Shown: positions 28,469 through 37,045 of the stretch, piece after piece
Position numbering within the stretch: position 1 is the first letter of the stretch
Layout of the letters: every line of letters begins with the position of its first letter
Assembly (NCBI RefSeq): GCF_000422885.1
Contig: NZ_AUGX01000001.1
Span: 497,238-561,237 of the forward strand
Direction: 5' to 3'
DNA length: 64,000 nucleotides
Origin: Ottowia thiooxydans DSM 14619
Lineage (GTDB): Bacteria; Pseudomonadota; Gammaproteobacteria; Burkholderiales; Burkholderiaceae_C
Position numbers and translations under genes: made by a program
The notes under the pieces: model-generated
The model's database searches: none
Told to the model about the DNA's origin: nothing
The model's input: only the letters and a program-made list of their open reading frames with translations

Positions 28469-29452
28469 ATGTCGCACCCTTTGCCTCAGTCCCTGCTGAC
28501 TCACCTGCGCACCGACGCTTGGGAACCATCCGTGCGCAGGGATGCCTGGAAGGAGATCGCTCATCCCTGGGTCGGTTACGAACCCATGCCCGGCGTGCCA
28601 CTGGAGGCTGAGATGGACATCCTTCGGGGCAGCACTTGCGCCACCGGCTCCATGCGCTCTTCGGCCTACGACATGCGCACCGGCCCGCGCTGGCAGCGCC
28701 CCGAGGACATGGTGGTGATCTCGCTCATTCAGTCTGGCGAAATGCTGCCTGGCCTGGACGCACCCAGAGCCGCGGGCGGCATGGGCTTGTGCGCCACCCG
28801 GCGAGCGGGGCACTTTCGCTGGACCCAGGGCACCCGCTACGCCTTCATCGCCCTGCGGCACTGCGATGTGCAGGCCGCGTTGGGCCGCGAGCCTCCAGCC
28901 TCCCAGTCCATCAGCACCGCCCGCTGCGCGCTGGCGCCCGTACTGGCGTCCCACATGAATCACCTGACTCCGCTGCTGCGCCAGCGCGCCCAGGTGAACG
29001 ACGCGGAGTACGCTGACCTGCTGGATGCCACGCGCGCTCTGGCCCTGCTCATGCTGCGCAACCTGGGCCGCCAGGGCGAAAGCTCGGATCTGCCTGACAC
29101 CACCGAAAGCCTGCACTCGGGCCGCCGTGCGGCGGCGTTGCGTTTTATGGAACTGCATGCCCACCGCCCCGAACTAAGCGCCGCTGAAATCGCCCACGGT
29201 GCGGGCTGTTCGCGCACGCGGTTGTACGAGGCTTTTGCAGCCAGGAACGGCACGGTGATGGACGCGCTGCGCGAGATGCGCCTGCAACGCGCCCGAAACC
29301 TCATCGAGCAAAGCCAGCGTCTGAATGTGGGGGCAATAGCGTGGCGCTGCGGCTTTGCAAGCCCATCGGGTTTCAGCAAGCTGTTCCGGCTGCGCTTTGG
29401 GCTGACACCCACTGAATGGCATCTGCACGCGCAGACCAACACAACGGGCTGA
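28469..29452 (+). CDS. AraC-family regulator (B)
   Basis: 327 residues. It has the same layout as regulator A at 19418: an N-terminal sensor (about 1-200, WEPSVRRDAWKEIAHPW) and a C-terminal pair of helix-turn-helix motifs (ELSAAEIAHGAGCSRTRLYE, then VGAIAWRCGFASPSGFSKLF). The DNA-binding half matches A almost base for base over about 330 bases, while the sensors are only moderately similar. It is divergent from the hydrolase gene and probably drives the minus-strand cassette from 28257 to 20587. The tandem repeats at 28399-28438 are a likely binding site. Confidence 0.93.
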   Translation: MSHPLPQSLLTHLRTDAWEPSVRRDAWKEIAHPWVGYEPMPGVPLEAEMDILRGSTCATGSMRSSAYDMRTGPRWQRPEDMVVISLIQSGEMLPGLDAPRAAGGMGLCATRRAGHFRWTQGTRYAFIALRHCDVQAALGREPPASQSISTARCALAPVLASHMNHLTPLLRQRAQVNDAEYADLLDATRALALLMLRNLGRQGESSDLPDTTESLHSGRRAAALRFMELHAHRPELSAAEIAHGAGCSRTRLYEAFAARNGTVMDALREMRLQRARNLIEQSQRLNVGAIAWRCGFASPSGFSKLFRLRFGLTPTEWHLHAQTNTTG

Positions 29453-29759
29453 GTAGCCGCAGATTTTTGCTACGGCAGCCCGTGATGCCCAGCCGCCTAA
29501 TCGTTGCCCTGCGCGTCCCATGTTCGGCTCTTCGTCTGTACCCTGGGCGGCAAACTGCTCCAAATTGTCGGGAAATATTCCTTCAATCTAGAATGGATCG
29601 ACCAGAGAAAATAGTTTTCTTAAGTAGTTAATAAAGACCGGCCTGTACCCGTCGATTGCTGCATAAAGCTTACCTAGGACACTAGATTGCGCCTATCCAC
29701 AGATGTGTAGGGTTGACACTCCATATCCCCGCAGGGTGAAGAAATAAAGGACAACTGAT
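29453..29759. other. Intergenic stretch upstream of LuxR gene
   Basis: No gene supported. A TTGACA at about 29713-29718 may be a -35 element for the LuxR gene at 29760, but no good -10 follows. Confidence 0.3.
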
Positions 29760-30542
29760 TTGCTGGATTCAGCCGTTCAAGAAGATATTCACAGCTTGTG
29801 GGATGAACTAACGGACTTCGATGCAGGCCAGACCGATGCGGCCGCAAGACATCTGCAGGAGCGCCTGTGCCGCATGGTGGGGGCGTGGAATTCGACCTGG
29901 GGTGGTGCTACCCGCCTCGACCCTGGCCCGGACAACGATGACCCTCTGCAAGGCTGGCGCGTGGCCGTCACCCGGCTGCTCTACCCCTTCGAGGCACCCG
30001 CCGAAGACGGGCCATTCCAGGAACTGCAGAAGCGCTGGAACAACCGCGAGATGGATGTTTCCTTCTTGCAGCCCATGCAAGGCATCGGCCAATTCCGCAC
30101 CTACGGGCACAGGCGCGACCTGCCGCCGGAGTGGTTCGACGGACCGGTGTACCAGATGTTCAGTGCGCGCTACGGCATCGTGGATTCACTATGGGTGGGT
30201 TTTCCGATCAACAGCGATGCGGAATCGCATTTCGGCTTCTATTCTCATAAGGTCTTTACTGACAAGGACTGCGAACTGCTGGCCTACGCGCTGCGCGGCA
30301 TCAAGTGGTTTCACCGCCAACTCATGCTCACCAGCGGGCCGTTGGTAGCGAAGTCGCCATTAACGCCAACCGAACGCAAGGTGCTCAGGCTGCTGCTGAC
30401 CAAGGCATCGGAGCGTGTCATCGCGGATCAGCTTGGCCTGGCTGTCTCTACCACGCACCAGCACATCGTTGCCGTGTTCCGAAAATTCGCAGTGCGCAGC
30501 CGTGCTGAATTGATGAGCTTGTGGCTGGGCAGCAAGAGTTGA
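29760..30542 (+). CDS. LuxR-family transcription regulator
   Basis: 260 residues from a TTG at 29760; AAAGGA stands 8 bases before it, which decides the start. The first 190 residues have no recognised domain, though they could be a PAS/GAF-like sensor. The C-terminal helix-turn-helix is clear: LTPTERKVLRLLLTKASERVIADQLGLAVSTTHQHIVAVFRKF-like sequence, with the second helix binding DNA. It converges on the IPTL-CTERM beta-helix gene ending at 30596, 53 bases away. LuxR proteins of this layout act on their own neighbours, so regulating that gene is plausible but not shown. Confidence 0.85.
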   Translation: MLDSAVQEDIHSLWDELTDFDAGQTDAAARHLQERLCRMVGAWNSTWGGATRLDPGPDNDDPLQGWRVAVTRLLYPFEAPAEDGPFQELQKRWNNREMDVSFLQPMQGIGQFRTYGHRRDLPPEWFDGPVYQMFSARYGIVDSLWVGFPINSDAESHFGFYSHKVFTDKDCELLAYALRGIKWFHRQLMLTSGPLVAKSPLTPTERKVLRLLLTKASERVIADQLGLAVSTTHQHIVAVFRKFAVRSRAELMSLWLGSKS

Positions 30543-30595
30543 TAGCCAACACGACCTGCTTGCGAAACACAGCAGGACATAAAGCGAAAGTGGCT

Positions 30596-32542
30596 TTAGT
30601 TTCGAAGGCGTTTTCGCCACGGGACGAAGCCACCCAGAAGCCCTGACAGCAGTAGCCAGCCCCATGTGCCCAGCGTGGGGATGGCCGTTGGGCTGGCGCC
30701 GCCTCCACCGCCCCCGACATCGCCACCCGGTCCGGTTACCGTCAGGGTGAACACCGCGCTGGCGGTGCCGTCCTTGTCGGAGGCAGATAGCAGCAGCGGG
30801 TAGATGCCGGGTGTACCGGGTGTGCCGGTGAGCAGGCCAGTGGCGGAGTCGAACCCCAGACCTGGCGGCAGCGTGCCCAACAACGCGTACGACTGCAGGG
30901 AATCGCCGTCGGTGGCCGTCACGTACTGCGCCAGCGCGTGGCTGAAGGGCTGGTTCACCAGCGCGCTGGCGCTGCCGGACGCCACGGCGGGCGGCGTCGG
31001 CGCGTCGGAGCCACCGCCCTGTATCTGCACTGCCACGCAGCGCGAGAACTCCGAACTGGCCGCGAATCCATTCACACCGATCCAAGTGGCTGTCAGCGCC
31101 ACATGGGTGTAGCCGGTTGGTAAGGCGGAAAAGCTTAACGCGCCGGCCCAACCGCCGCTCGCGAAGGTCTGTATGTTGGCCGCACCCAGGAAGGCCTGGC
31201 CCTCGCCATAGCCGCTGACGTTGCAGGCAGTGCTAGCGAAAGCTTCCACGCGGAAGTTGGCACTGGGTCGCAGGCTGTCCATCAGCGTGGTGTGGATCTG
31301 CGTGCCGGCAGCGCTGCCGGTGGCGCTGGCGATCATGGGCAACTCTTCAGCCCAAATGGGCTGGGGTTGCGCGGGGTCAGCGCCCACGACAAGGGGGTTG
31401 CCAGGGTCGATCAGTTCAATGCCCAGCGCACCGTTGCTGTAGATGCTGTTGCCACGCCAGTTGTTCCCCTGGGGGTTCCTGACCTGCAGAAGGTTGTGCT
31501 CCACGCGGATACCGTTGCCGCCCCAGTGGGCGATGGCATTACCCTCGCCAGCGCTGGTGCCGCCCACGCGGTTGTTCCAGGGGAAGGATTTGTTGATGTT
31601 CATCCAGTTGCGGATGAGCACACCGTGGCCGCTCCCACCGATGGAAGCACTGCCGTCGGCGCCCACGCCGATGCGGTTCGACCGGATTTCGTTCGCGTCA
31701 CTCTCGTTCACGATGTCAATACCTGTCTCGCGAGCGCCAATCACGTTGCTGCGGATGGAAACGCTGTTGCTGCCCATCACCTGGATACCGATGGGCGCAC
31801 CGCCGCGCAACTGGTTGCCACTGCGATCCGTTCCAATGAGGTTGTCGTGGATGGAGGTGCCCAGCACCTTGTCGGTAGCGAGAATGCTTATGCCGCCATC
31901 GCTGGCCACAATCAGGTTGCGTCCAGCGGGCGTGCCATTGCCCACCGAGGTGCCCTGGGCACGGTTGGCGACGCCTACCCCGCGCCCGTTGGCCAGCAAG
32001 CCCGCCACATCGTCCGCCGAGCCACTGCCATCTGTGCCGATGAAATTGCCAAGGACTTGCACGCTATACACGTCGTTCAACTGCTGGGAAGTAACCCACA
32101 CGCCCGTGTTGCCGAACCGAGTAACAGCCAGCCCGCGCACCACTGAACCAGACGTGCCGCGCACCAGTTGCAGGCCAACCGCGTTGGCCCCGGCGTTCGC
32201 GCCATCAATCCGCACCGTGATGACCGCGTTGGTCCCCGTAGCCGCGCTATTGGGCGTTCCGCCGTTGGTGTAGCCGTCGATGGTGACCGGGTAGGTGATG
32301 AACGGCAGCGGTGTGGCCGGGCTGATGATGGTGGGCACGCCGCCGAAGTCGAACGCAATAGTGTCGCCCGGCTGCGCGTGGTCGATGGCCGCGCGCAGCG
32401 TACAAGTGGAACTACCCGTGTTGCAGTGCACCGCACCACCCAGCGGCGCGTCACCCGCGTCAGTCACGGTGACCGTAGCAGCCCCTGCAGCGACAGGCAG
32501 CCATATGCAGGCCAGGGATAGTGACAACGGGAAGCGGGGCAT
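30596..32542 (-). CDS. Beta-helix IPTL-CTERM surface protein
   Basis: About 648 residues from the ATG at 32542; a longer frame to 32632 lacks a signal. Residues 1-20 form a signal ending at AAGAAT. Residues about 25-340 form a right-handed parallel beta-helix (CSLREA-like start TCTLRAAIDHAQPGDT, repeated IGTDxxG segments). Residues about 517-607 look like a putative-Ig domain (GSASALVNQPFSHALAQ, GLLTGTPGTPG). The C-terminus is IPTLGTWG, a hydrophobic helix and KRLRN. It is a paralogue of the 53939-55609 protein: the first 100 residues share TIDGYTNGGTPN and other blocks. It should be exported and processed by an exosortase. Confidence 0.9.
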   Translation of the reverse strand: MPRFPLSLSLACIWLPVAAGAATVTVTDAGDAPLGGAVHCNTGSSTCTLRAAIDHAQPGDTIAFDFGGVPTIISPATPLPFITYPVTIDGYTNGGTPNSAATGTNAVITVRIDGANAGANAVGLQLVRGTSGSVVRGLAVTRFGNTGVWVTSQQLNDVYSVQVLGNFIGTDGSGSADDVAGLLANGRGVGVANRAQGTSVGNGTPAGRNLIVASDGGISILATDKVLGTSIHDNLIGTDRSGNQLRGGAPIGIQVMGSNSVSIRSNVIGARETGIDIVNESDANEIRSNRIGVGADGSASIGGSGHGVLIRNWMNINKSFPWNNRVGGTSAGEGNAIAHWGGNGIRVEHNLLQVRNPQGNNWRGNSIYSNGALGIELIDPGNPLVVGADPAQPQPIWAEELPMIASATGSAAGTQIHTTLMDSLRPSANFRVEAFASTACNVSGYGEGQAFLGAANIQTFASGGWAGALSFSALPTGYTHVALTATWIGVNGFAASSEFSRCVAVQIQGGGSDAPTPPAVASGSASALVNQPFSHALAQYVTATDGDSLQSYALLGTLPPGLGFDSATGLLTGTPGTPGIYPLLLSASDKDGTASAVFTLTVTGPGGDVGGGGGGASPTAIPTLGTWGWLLLSGLLGGFVPWRKRLRN

Positions 32543-33002
32543 GGCTTGGAAGTCCGGGGTGAGAACCACCGGGTATTTTTCGGAATTCGCTGCGACTTGT
32601 ATTGGCTGTACACGCCATGCAATTGGCTCCATGTGACATAGCCCTGCCTATACGCGGCACTCTGGAAGTGGCATTTTTTAATATCAGTCACTGATCCAAT
32701 TTATTCTCATGAGGTGGTTACAAAAAAACTAGCACACTCTGTATTTCTCGGGAAACCTCATAACCGGTACCACTGAATATTCGTGATTAACTATTGACTT
32801 AAATTCAAGCAGCGCCGCCGTTGGCTGTCTCCATACCCGATTCTGAATCCGGCGACAGTAGGCGGGTACGGCAGCGTGTGCATGTAGCAACGTAATCTGG
32901 AACTAGTCGAATGAGCAAGCTTTCTGTGGTCAACCCACCTGCGACCCTTGGCCGGCCCAGGTGACCAGATCTTGCAGCAAGGCTTGCGAGATATCTCATC
33001 AT
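32543..33002. other. Intergenic stretch without a supported gene
   Basis: About 460 bases. AT-rich at 32680-32800, which may hold the promoter of the beta-helix gene. No gene is supported. Confidence 0.35.
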
Positions 33003-33590
33003 TCAGGTCGAGCAGCTTATATGGATCACGGAAAACCCGAATGAACAAGCCGCACAGCGCGGAATTGCGGGCGGTACCGTCAATGGAGTTACTGGTGTAG
33101 CCGGCCTGCTCGTGGCCCTTATCTTGAGGATTCACCGCGGGAATACCTTTGGATTCAGTAGAACTTCGTGGAAGTGGATCCTTTTCGGGATAGGAATAGG
33201 CTTTATCGCGTTTGCCGCAAGTTTCGCGATTGAAGCGGTCTATTTCACTTCATCAACGAACCCACCACCCAAGGCGATTTTCAAGCAGCCGCCCAGGCCG
33301 ATGGAGTTACTCTTGCCGTGCTCCTGTTCACGGGCTCCATCCTTACGCCCATCGGTGAAGCGGCTCCCTTCCGCGGCGTCATTGCCAATGCTTTAAGCCG
33401 TTATGGAGCCTGAACTGGGGTGGTAGTCCGCTCGCTGATCTTCCCGAGTGCACACGACCCATGCATTATTTTCCTGCTCGCGTCCATGGTGGAGGTGCTC
33501 GCAAGGTGGCTGCTGCACAAGACCCGACGCAACTGGCCGTGCATGGCTCTGCACGTGACCTACAACGGCCTTCACCTTCTACTACGTCAT
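33003..33590 (+). pseudogene. Decayed CPBP intramembrane protease
   Basis: A reading across frames gives membrane segments (VALILRIHRG, then WILFGIGIGFIAFAASFAIE), then in another frame the CPBP motif GEAAPFRG (usual EExxFRG), then a late PSAHDPCIIFLLASM and LHVTYNGLH, which match the family's conserved histidine and asparagine segments. At least two frameshifts and a stop near 33413 separate the pieces. The gene is dead; CPBP proteases cleave membrane proteins or confer bacteriocin immunity. Confidence 0.75.
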
Positions 33591-34064
33591 CCAGTGAGCC
33601 ACGAGCACCGAGGCAGAGTGTTGCCCTGGCGGGAGGGAACGAGGCTGTTGTATGGCTATCCGCGCCATGATGCCAAGCCACCTTTTAAAGAAACCGATCG
33701 ACGTTTCCAAGTAACGAATTCTTGAAAACCCATTAAACCTTTGGTATTTATTAATTTTCTTTGATTAATTTCAATAACCCATGTGGCATTGAGTTAAATA
33801 TCTCAAAGAAAGCTCGACAAATTTGGCGTTCCGCAGTAATTTCACGCCAAGCCACTTGCCCAGACAAAGTAGTTATAGATACTCTCGCTGAATCTTCAGT
33901 ACGGGAAACTTCCTTATTCAGCTCTGGGAATTCACGAATGAAGCCGCAAGACGAAGGAGAGCTCAGCGGGAGAGGCTCCTTCATTGCGTAAAGGTTCTTA
34001 TCAATAAGTGGCAACCGGTCCTGAAGCTTTCGCATTGGGGCCACAACTGAACGAGGAAGACACG
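33591..34064. other. Gene-free stretch upstream of the thioester-like gene
   Basis: About 470 bases. It is AT-rich around 33720-33790 and probably holds the promoter of the gene at 34065. No gene is supported. Confidence 0.4.
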
Positions 34065-35525
34065 ATGCGTAAATTACTCTCTGCCTTAGGAGTGGCGTTC
34101 GCCATTGCCGCGCCGAGCTTGTCCATGGCAGCCACGGTGACAGGCTATATGCGCTACACCTTTACCCAAGCCTACGCGGTTGAGTCGACCAACCTTCAAC
34201 ATCCCGATTCCACGCCTTACAGCGACCTGCCGGTGACGCTGATTTGCGTAGACCATTCGACACAGGCCCCCTTCGACCAGACAACCACCTTCCTCACGGA
34301 AGCAGGTGGCACTGCGCTCAAAGGTGGCTCGGGCAACGCTGGCGTCGCCGCAGTCCATTGGCTGCTGGATAACTACTATCTCACCTATTTCAAGAACGGA
34401 ACAGGGCCGCAGCAACGAGCCATTCAATATGCGCTCTGGGAGATCGGAAACGACTACAACGGCACTGTCGGCAGCATCAATGACAACGCAGGTGCCTCAC
34501 GTCCAGCCAGCGGCAACGATGTCGTTTATCCGCCGACTCATGCAGACTACCCTGCATTCGTCACTGCCTACCAAACTCTGTACCAGGCCATGACGACTGC
34601 ATTTGCCACCCTTCCCTCGACATACCGCGCCACTACGTTAACCGTGGATCTTTTCAACAATCAGGATCCGGCAAAGCAAAGCATGGCGGCCATCATTGAG
34701 CGGGCACCACCCAATGTGGTTCCCACAGCGGTTCCGACGATCACGGGCACCACCCAGGTGGGATCCACAGTGACCGGCACCTATACCTATGCCGACAGCA
34801 ATTCTGATATTGAAAACCCTAGCGGCACCCTCTACCGCTTTGTCACCAGCACCAATTCAACCATTACTGGTTCCGGAGATGGCACCGTGGTGGCGACTGG
34901 CTCTACAGGTGGTGCTGCCAGCAGTGTCAACTACACATTGCAAGCAGCCGATCTGAACAGGTACGTCTACTACTGCGTGACACCTGCTGCGCAGACGGGT
35001 GCGTCCCCAGGGCTGGAGGCATGTACCCTGGCTTCCGGGCCTGTCACTAATGCTCCTCCTCCCAATGTGGTTCCTACGGCAGTTCCGACTATCACAGGGA
35101 CCACGCAAGTAGGATCCACCGTGACCGGCACCTATACCTATGCCGACAGCAACTCTGATATTGAGAACCCCAGCGGCACCATCTATCACTTTGTCACCAG
35201 CACAAGCTCAACAATCACTGGCTCCGGCGGTGGCACGGTGGTGGCAACTGGCTCTACAGGTGGCGCTGCCGGCAGTGTCCCCTACACATTGCAGCCAGCG
35301 GATCTGAACAAGTACGTCTATTACTGCGTGACGCCTGCTGCGCAGACCGGTGCCTCCCCAGGCTTGGAAGTGTGTACGCTTGCATCAGGCCCTGTGACCA
35401 GCGCTGCTGTTCCACAGACACTCACGCCAACACCCGTGCCAAGTCTGGGCCAGTGGGCGCTGATGGCGTTGATGTCCCTGCTTGCTTTGTTCGGCATGTC
35501 GAGAGTTCGCCAACGCAATATCTAA
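34065..35525 (+). CDS. IPTL-CTERM protein with thioester-domain-like head and tandem repeats
   Basis: 486 residues from the ATG at 34065; GAGGAAG precedes it. A signal ends at SLSMAAT. Residues 25-210 contain LICVDH with Cys61 and QYALW with Gln121. The Cys, then about 60 residues, then QxALW pattern is typical of bacterial thioester domains, where Cys and Gln form an internal thioester that binds host or surface amines. Residues 216-450 hold two 117-residue repeats (TAVPTITGTTQVGSTVTGTYTYADSNS), as Ig-like stalks. The C-terminus is VPSLGQWA, a hydrophobic helix and RVRQRN, an IPTL-CTERM-like tail. A strong terminator follows. The thioester reading is inference; the sorting tail and repeats are clear. 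Confidence 0.88.
   Translation: MRKLLSALGVAFAIAAPSLSMAATVTGYMRYTFTQAYAVESTNLQHPDSTPYSDLPVTLICVDHSTQAPFDQTTTFLTEAGGTALKGGSGNAGVAAVHWLLDNYYLTYFKNGTGPQQRAIQYALWEIGNDYNGTVGSINDNAGASRPASGNDVVYPPTHADYPAFVTAYQTLYQAMTTAFATLPSTYRATTLTVDLFNNQDPAKQSMAAIIERAPPNVVPTAVPTITGTTQVGSTVTGTYTYADSNSDIENPSGTLYRFVTSTNSTITGSGDGTVVATGSTGGAASSVNYTLQAADLNRYVYYCVTPAAQTGASPGLEACTLASGPVTNAPPPNVVPTAVPTITGTTQVGSTVTGTYTYADSNSDIENPSGTIYHFVTSTSSTITGSGGGTVVATGSTGGAAGSVPYTLQPADLNKYVYYCVTPAAQTGASPGLEVCTLASGPVTSAAVPQTLTPTPVPSLGQWALMALMSLLALFGMSRVRQRNI
34711..35401 (+). repeat. Two tandem 351-bp coding repeats
   Basis: The block starting CCAATGTGGTTCC recurs at 34711 and 35062 with a 351-base (117-codon) period. The two copies are highly similar at the DNA level and encode the Ig-like stalk of the thioester-like protein. 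Such repeats change copy number easily by recombination. Confidence 0.85.
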
Positions 35526-35532
35526 TTTAAGC

Positions 35533-35560
35533 AAACCGCCTTCGGGCGGTTTTTTATTTT
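35533..35560 (+). terminator. Rho-independent terminator after the thioester-like gene
   Basis: A 6-bp GC stem (ACCGCC with GGCGGT) closed by a TTCG tetraloop at 35535-35550, followed by TTTTTATTTT. It lies 10 bases after the stop codon of the gene at 34065. Confidence 0.9.
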
Positions 35561-35619
35561 GGGGGGCTCACTGCTAGCAGCTTTCTGGTCAAATCCTTTT
35601 TCACCAGACATGCCCGCAT

Positions 35620-36162
35620 ATGGACTCCCTTCATGACCTTGGTTCCCGTATTTGCATATTGGGGCCTTCGAACAGCGGCAAGTCCACACTAGCGGAGGCC
35701 ATCGCACGCAAGCGTGGGCTTCCGGCTATTCACCTCGATCAACTATTCCATCAGCCCCACACAGATTGGCAGCCCCGGCCCCAAGCGGAGTTCATTCGCC
35801 TGCACGACCAGGCGATAGAGCAGCACCAGTGGGTCATGGAGGGCAATTACACGCGCACCCTTGACCAACGGCTGGAGCGAGCCACAGGCTTCATCTTGCT
35901 GGAGGTGTCGACGGCCATCAGCCTCTTTCGCTACTTTCGTAGAACCTGGTTCGAACATCACCGGCCCGGAGCACTGGAGGGCGGCAAGGATTCAATCAAG
36001 TGGGGAATGCTTCGTCATATAGCCATCGTCACCCCAGGCAACCGGCTGCGTTATGCAGAGCTGTACGAGAAGGCCCGCCTGCCCAAAGTGAAACTCGCAA
36101 CCACAGGTGAACTCAACCGCTTCTACCAGGCTGAGCAGCTCGGTGCTTATACGCGAGCCTAG
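35620..36162 (+). CDS. P-loop nucleotide-kinase-like protein (FlaR/topology-modulation type)
   Basis: 180 residues. A Walker A motif GPSNSGKST lies at about 15-23, followed by AIHLDQLFHQP and WVMEGNYTRTLDQRLERA, features of the small adenylate-kinase-like group annotated as DNA topology modulation protein (FlaR-like). The group's actual reaction is unclear; they may be small-molecule kinases. Its last 4 bases overlap the end of the convergent MmyB-type regulator at 36159. Confidence 0.85.
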   Translation: MDSLHDLGSRICILGPSNSGKSTLAEAIARKRGLPAIHLDQLFHQPHTDWQPRPQAEFIRLHDQAIEQHQWVMEGNYTRTLDQRLERATGFILLEVSTAISLFRYFRRTWFEHHRPGALEGGKDSIKWGMLRHIAIVTPGNRLRYAELYEKARLPKVKLATTGELNRFYQAEQLGAYTRA

Positions 36163-36947
36163 GAATACACCACCAGCCGCAGATCAGGATCTGAGCCGAT
36201 GGAAAAAGACGTGTGATGCATCAGCAGATCGCCCTCGCCTTTGATGCGGAAACGCTTGTCACCTTCACTTAGATCCAGAACATCTTGCCGGCCCCACCAT
36301 TGCAAAAAGTGTGGGCTGATGCTGCGCAGCTCTTCTACCAGCCGGTGGTTGGCTGGGTCAGACTCGCCGCCTCCGCGGGCATAGGCGACACGGAACTTGG
36401 CCAGCACCCGTTGCGCATCCTGTTCCCAGTTGACGAACAGGTGTCGGTAGGAAGGATCAGCGAAGACGAGCCACACGAGATTACGCTCCTGGCCATTGCG
36501 ATTGGCGAAATCTCCAAAGAGGTCGGACGTCGGTTGATTCCAGGCCAAGATGTCCCAATGGCGGTCAATGATGTAGGCAGGGGTACCGATCACATCCAGC
36601 ACGCGCTGCAGCTGAGGTGATACGGTGGCCTGCTCTGCGGGAACTTCGAATATGGGCTGCTGTGCCAGCGCGAACAAGTGGTTGCGTTCGCTGGTATTCA
36701 GCTTCAATGCTCCCGCCAGACGGTTAAGGGCACCTCGCGAAAAGTTGATATCGCGCCCCTGTTCCAACCACGTATACCAAGTCAAGCCCACTCCAGCCAA
36801 GTGGCACAGCTCTTCCCTTCTTAGGCCTGGTGTGCGCCGCCGTGCACCGATAGACATGCCTACATCCAGTGGAGAAATCTCAGCCCTGCGTGCGCGAAGG
36901 AACACCGCCAGATCCTTACGCGCTTCGGTTCTGTCCTGCAAGGCCAT
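36159..36947 (-). CDS. HTH regulator with MmyB-type ligand-binding domain
   Basis: 262 residues. Residues 10-80 are an Xre-type helix-turn-helix (FLRARRAEIS, TPGLRREELCHLAGVGLTWYTWLEQGRD). Residues 100-260 match the MmyB-like ligand-binding domain (YIIDRHWDILAWNQPTSDLFGDF). MmyB family regulators bind fatty acids or similar hydrophobic ligands. It is divergent from the Bug/enoyl-CoA hydratase/acyl-CoA synthetase operon at 37046-41073 and probably controls it. Two TACTAGT repeats lie between them. Confidence 0.93.
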   Translation of the reverse strand: MALQDRTEARKDLAVFLRARRAEISPLDVGMSIGARRRTPGLRREELCHLAGVGLTWYTWLEQGRDINFSRGALNRLAGALKLNTSERNHLFALAQQPIFEVPAEQATVSPQLQRVLDVIGTPAYIIDRHWDILAWNQPTSDLFGDFANRNGQERNLVWLVFADPSYRHLFVNWEQDAQRVLAKFRVAYARGGGESDPANHRLVEELRSISPHFLQWWGRQDVLDLSEGDKRFRIKGEGDLLMHHTSFSIGSDPDLRLVVYS

Positions 36948-36967
36948 GCTTAGCTTGGTAGTTTTTA

Positions 36968-36997
36968 TACTAGTGTAATAGGTAGTATTGTACTAGT
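36968..36997. promoter_or_regulatory. Paired TACTAGT sites between divergent genes
   Basis: TACTAGT occurs at 36968-36974 and 36991-36997, 23 bases start to start. Its core ACTAGT is a palindrome. The pair sits just upstream of the MmyB-type regulator and before the Bug gene, as an operator would. The assignment is inference. Confidence 0.4.
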
Positions 36998-37045
36998 CGA
37001 AAAAGCCAAACAGAATGGGAGACACATACAACGAAGGAGACATAT

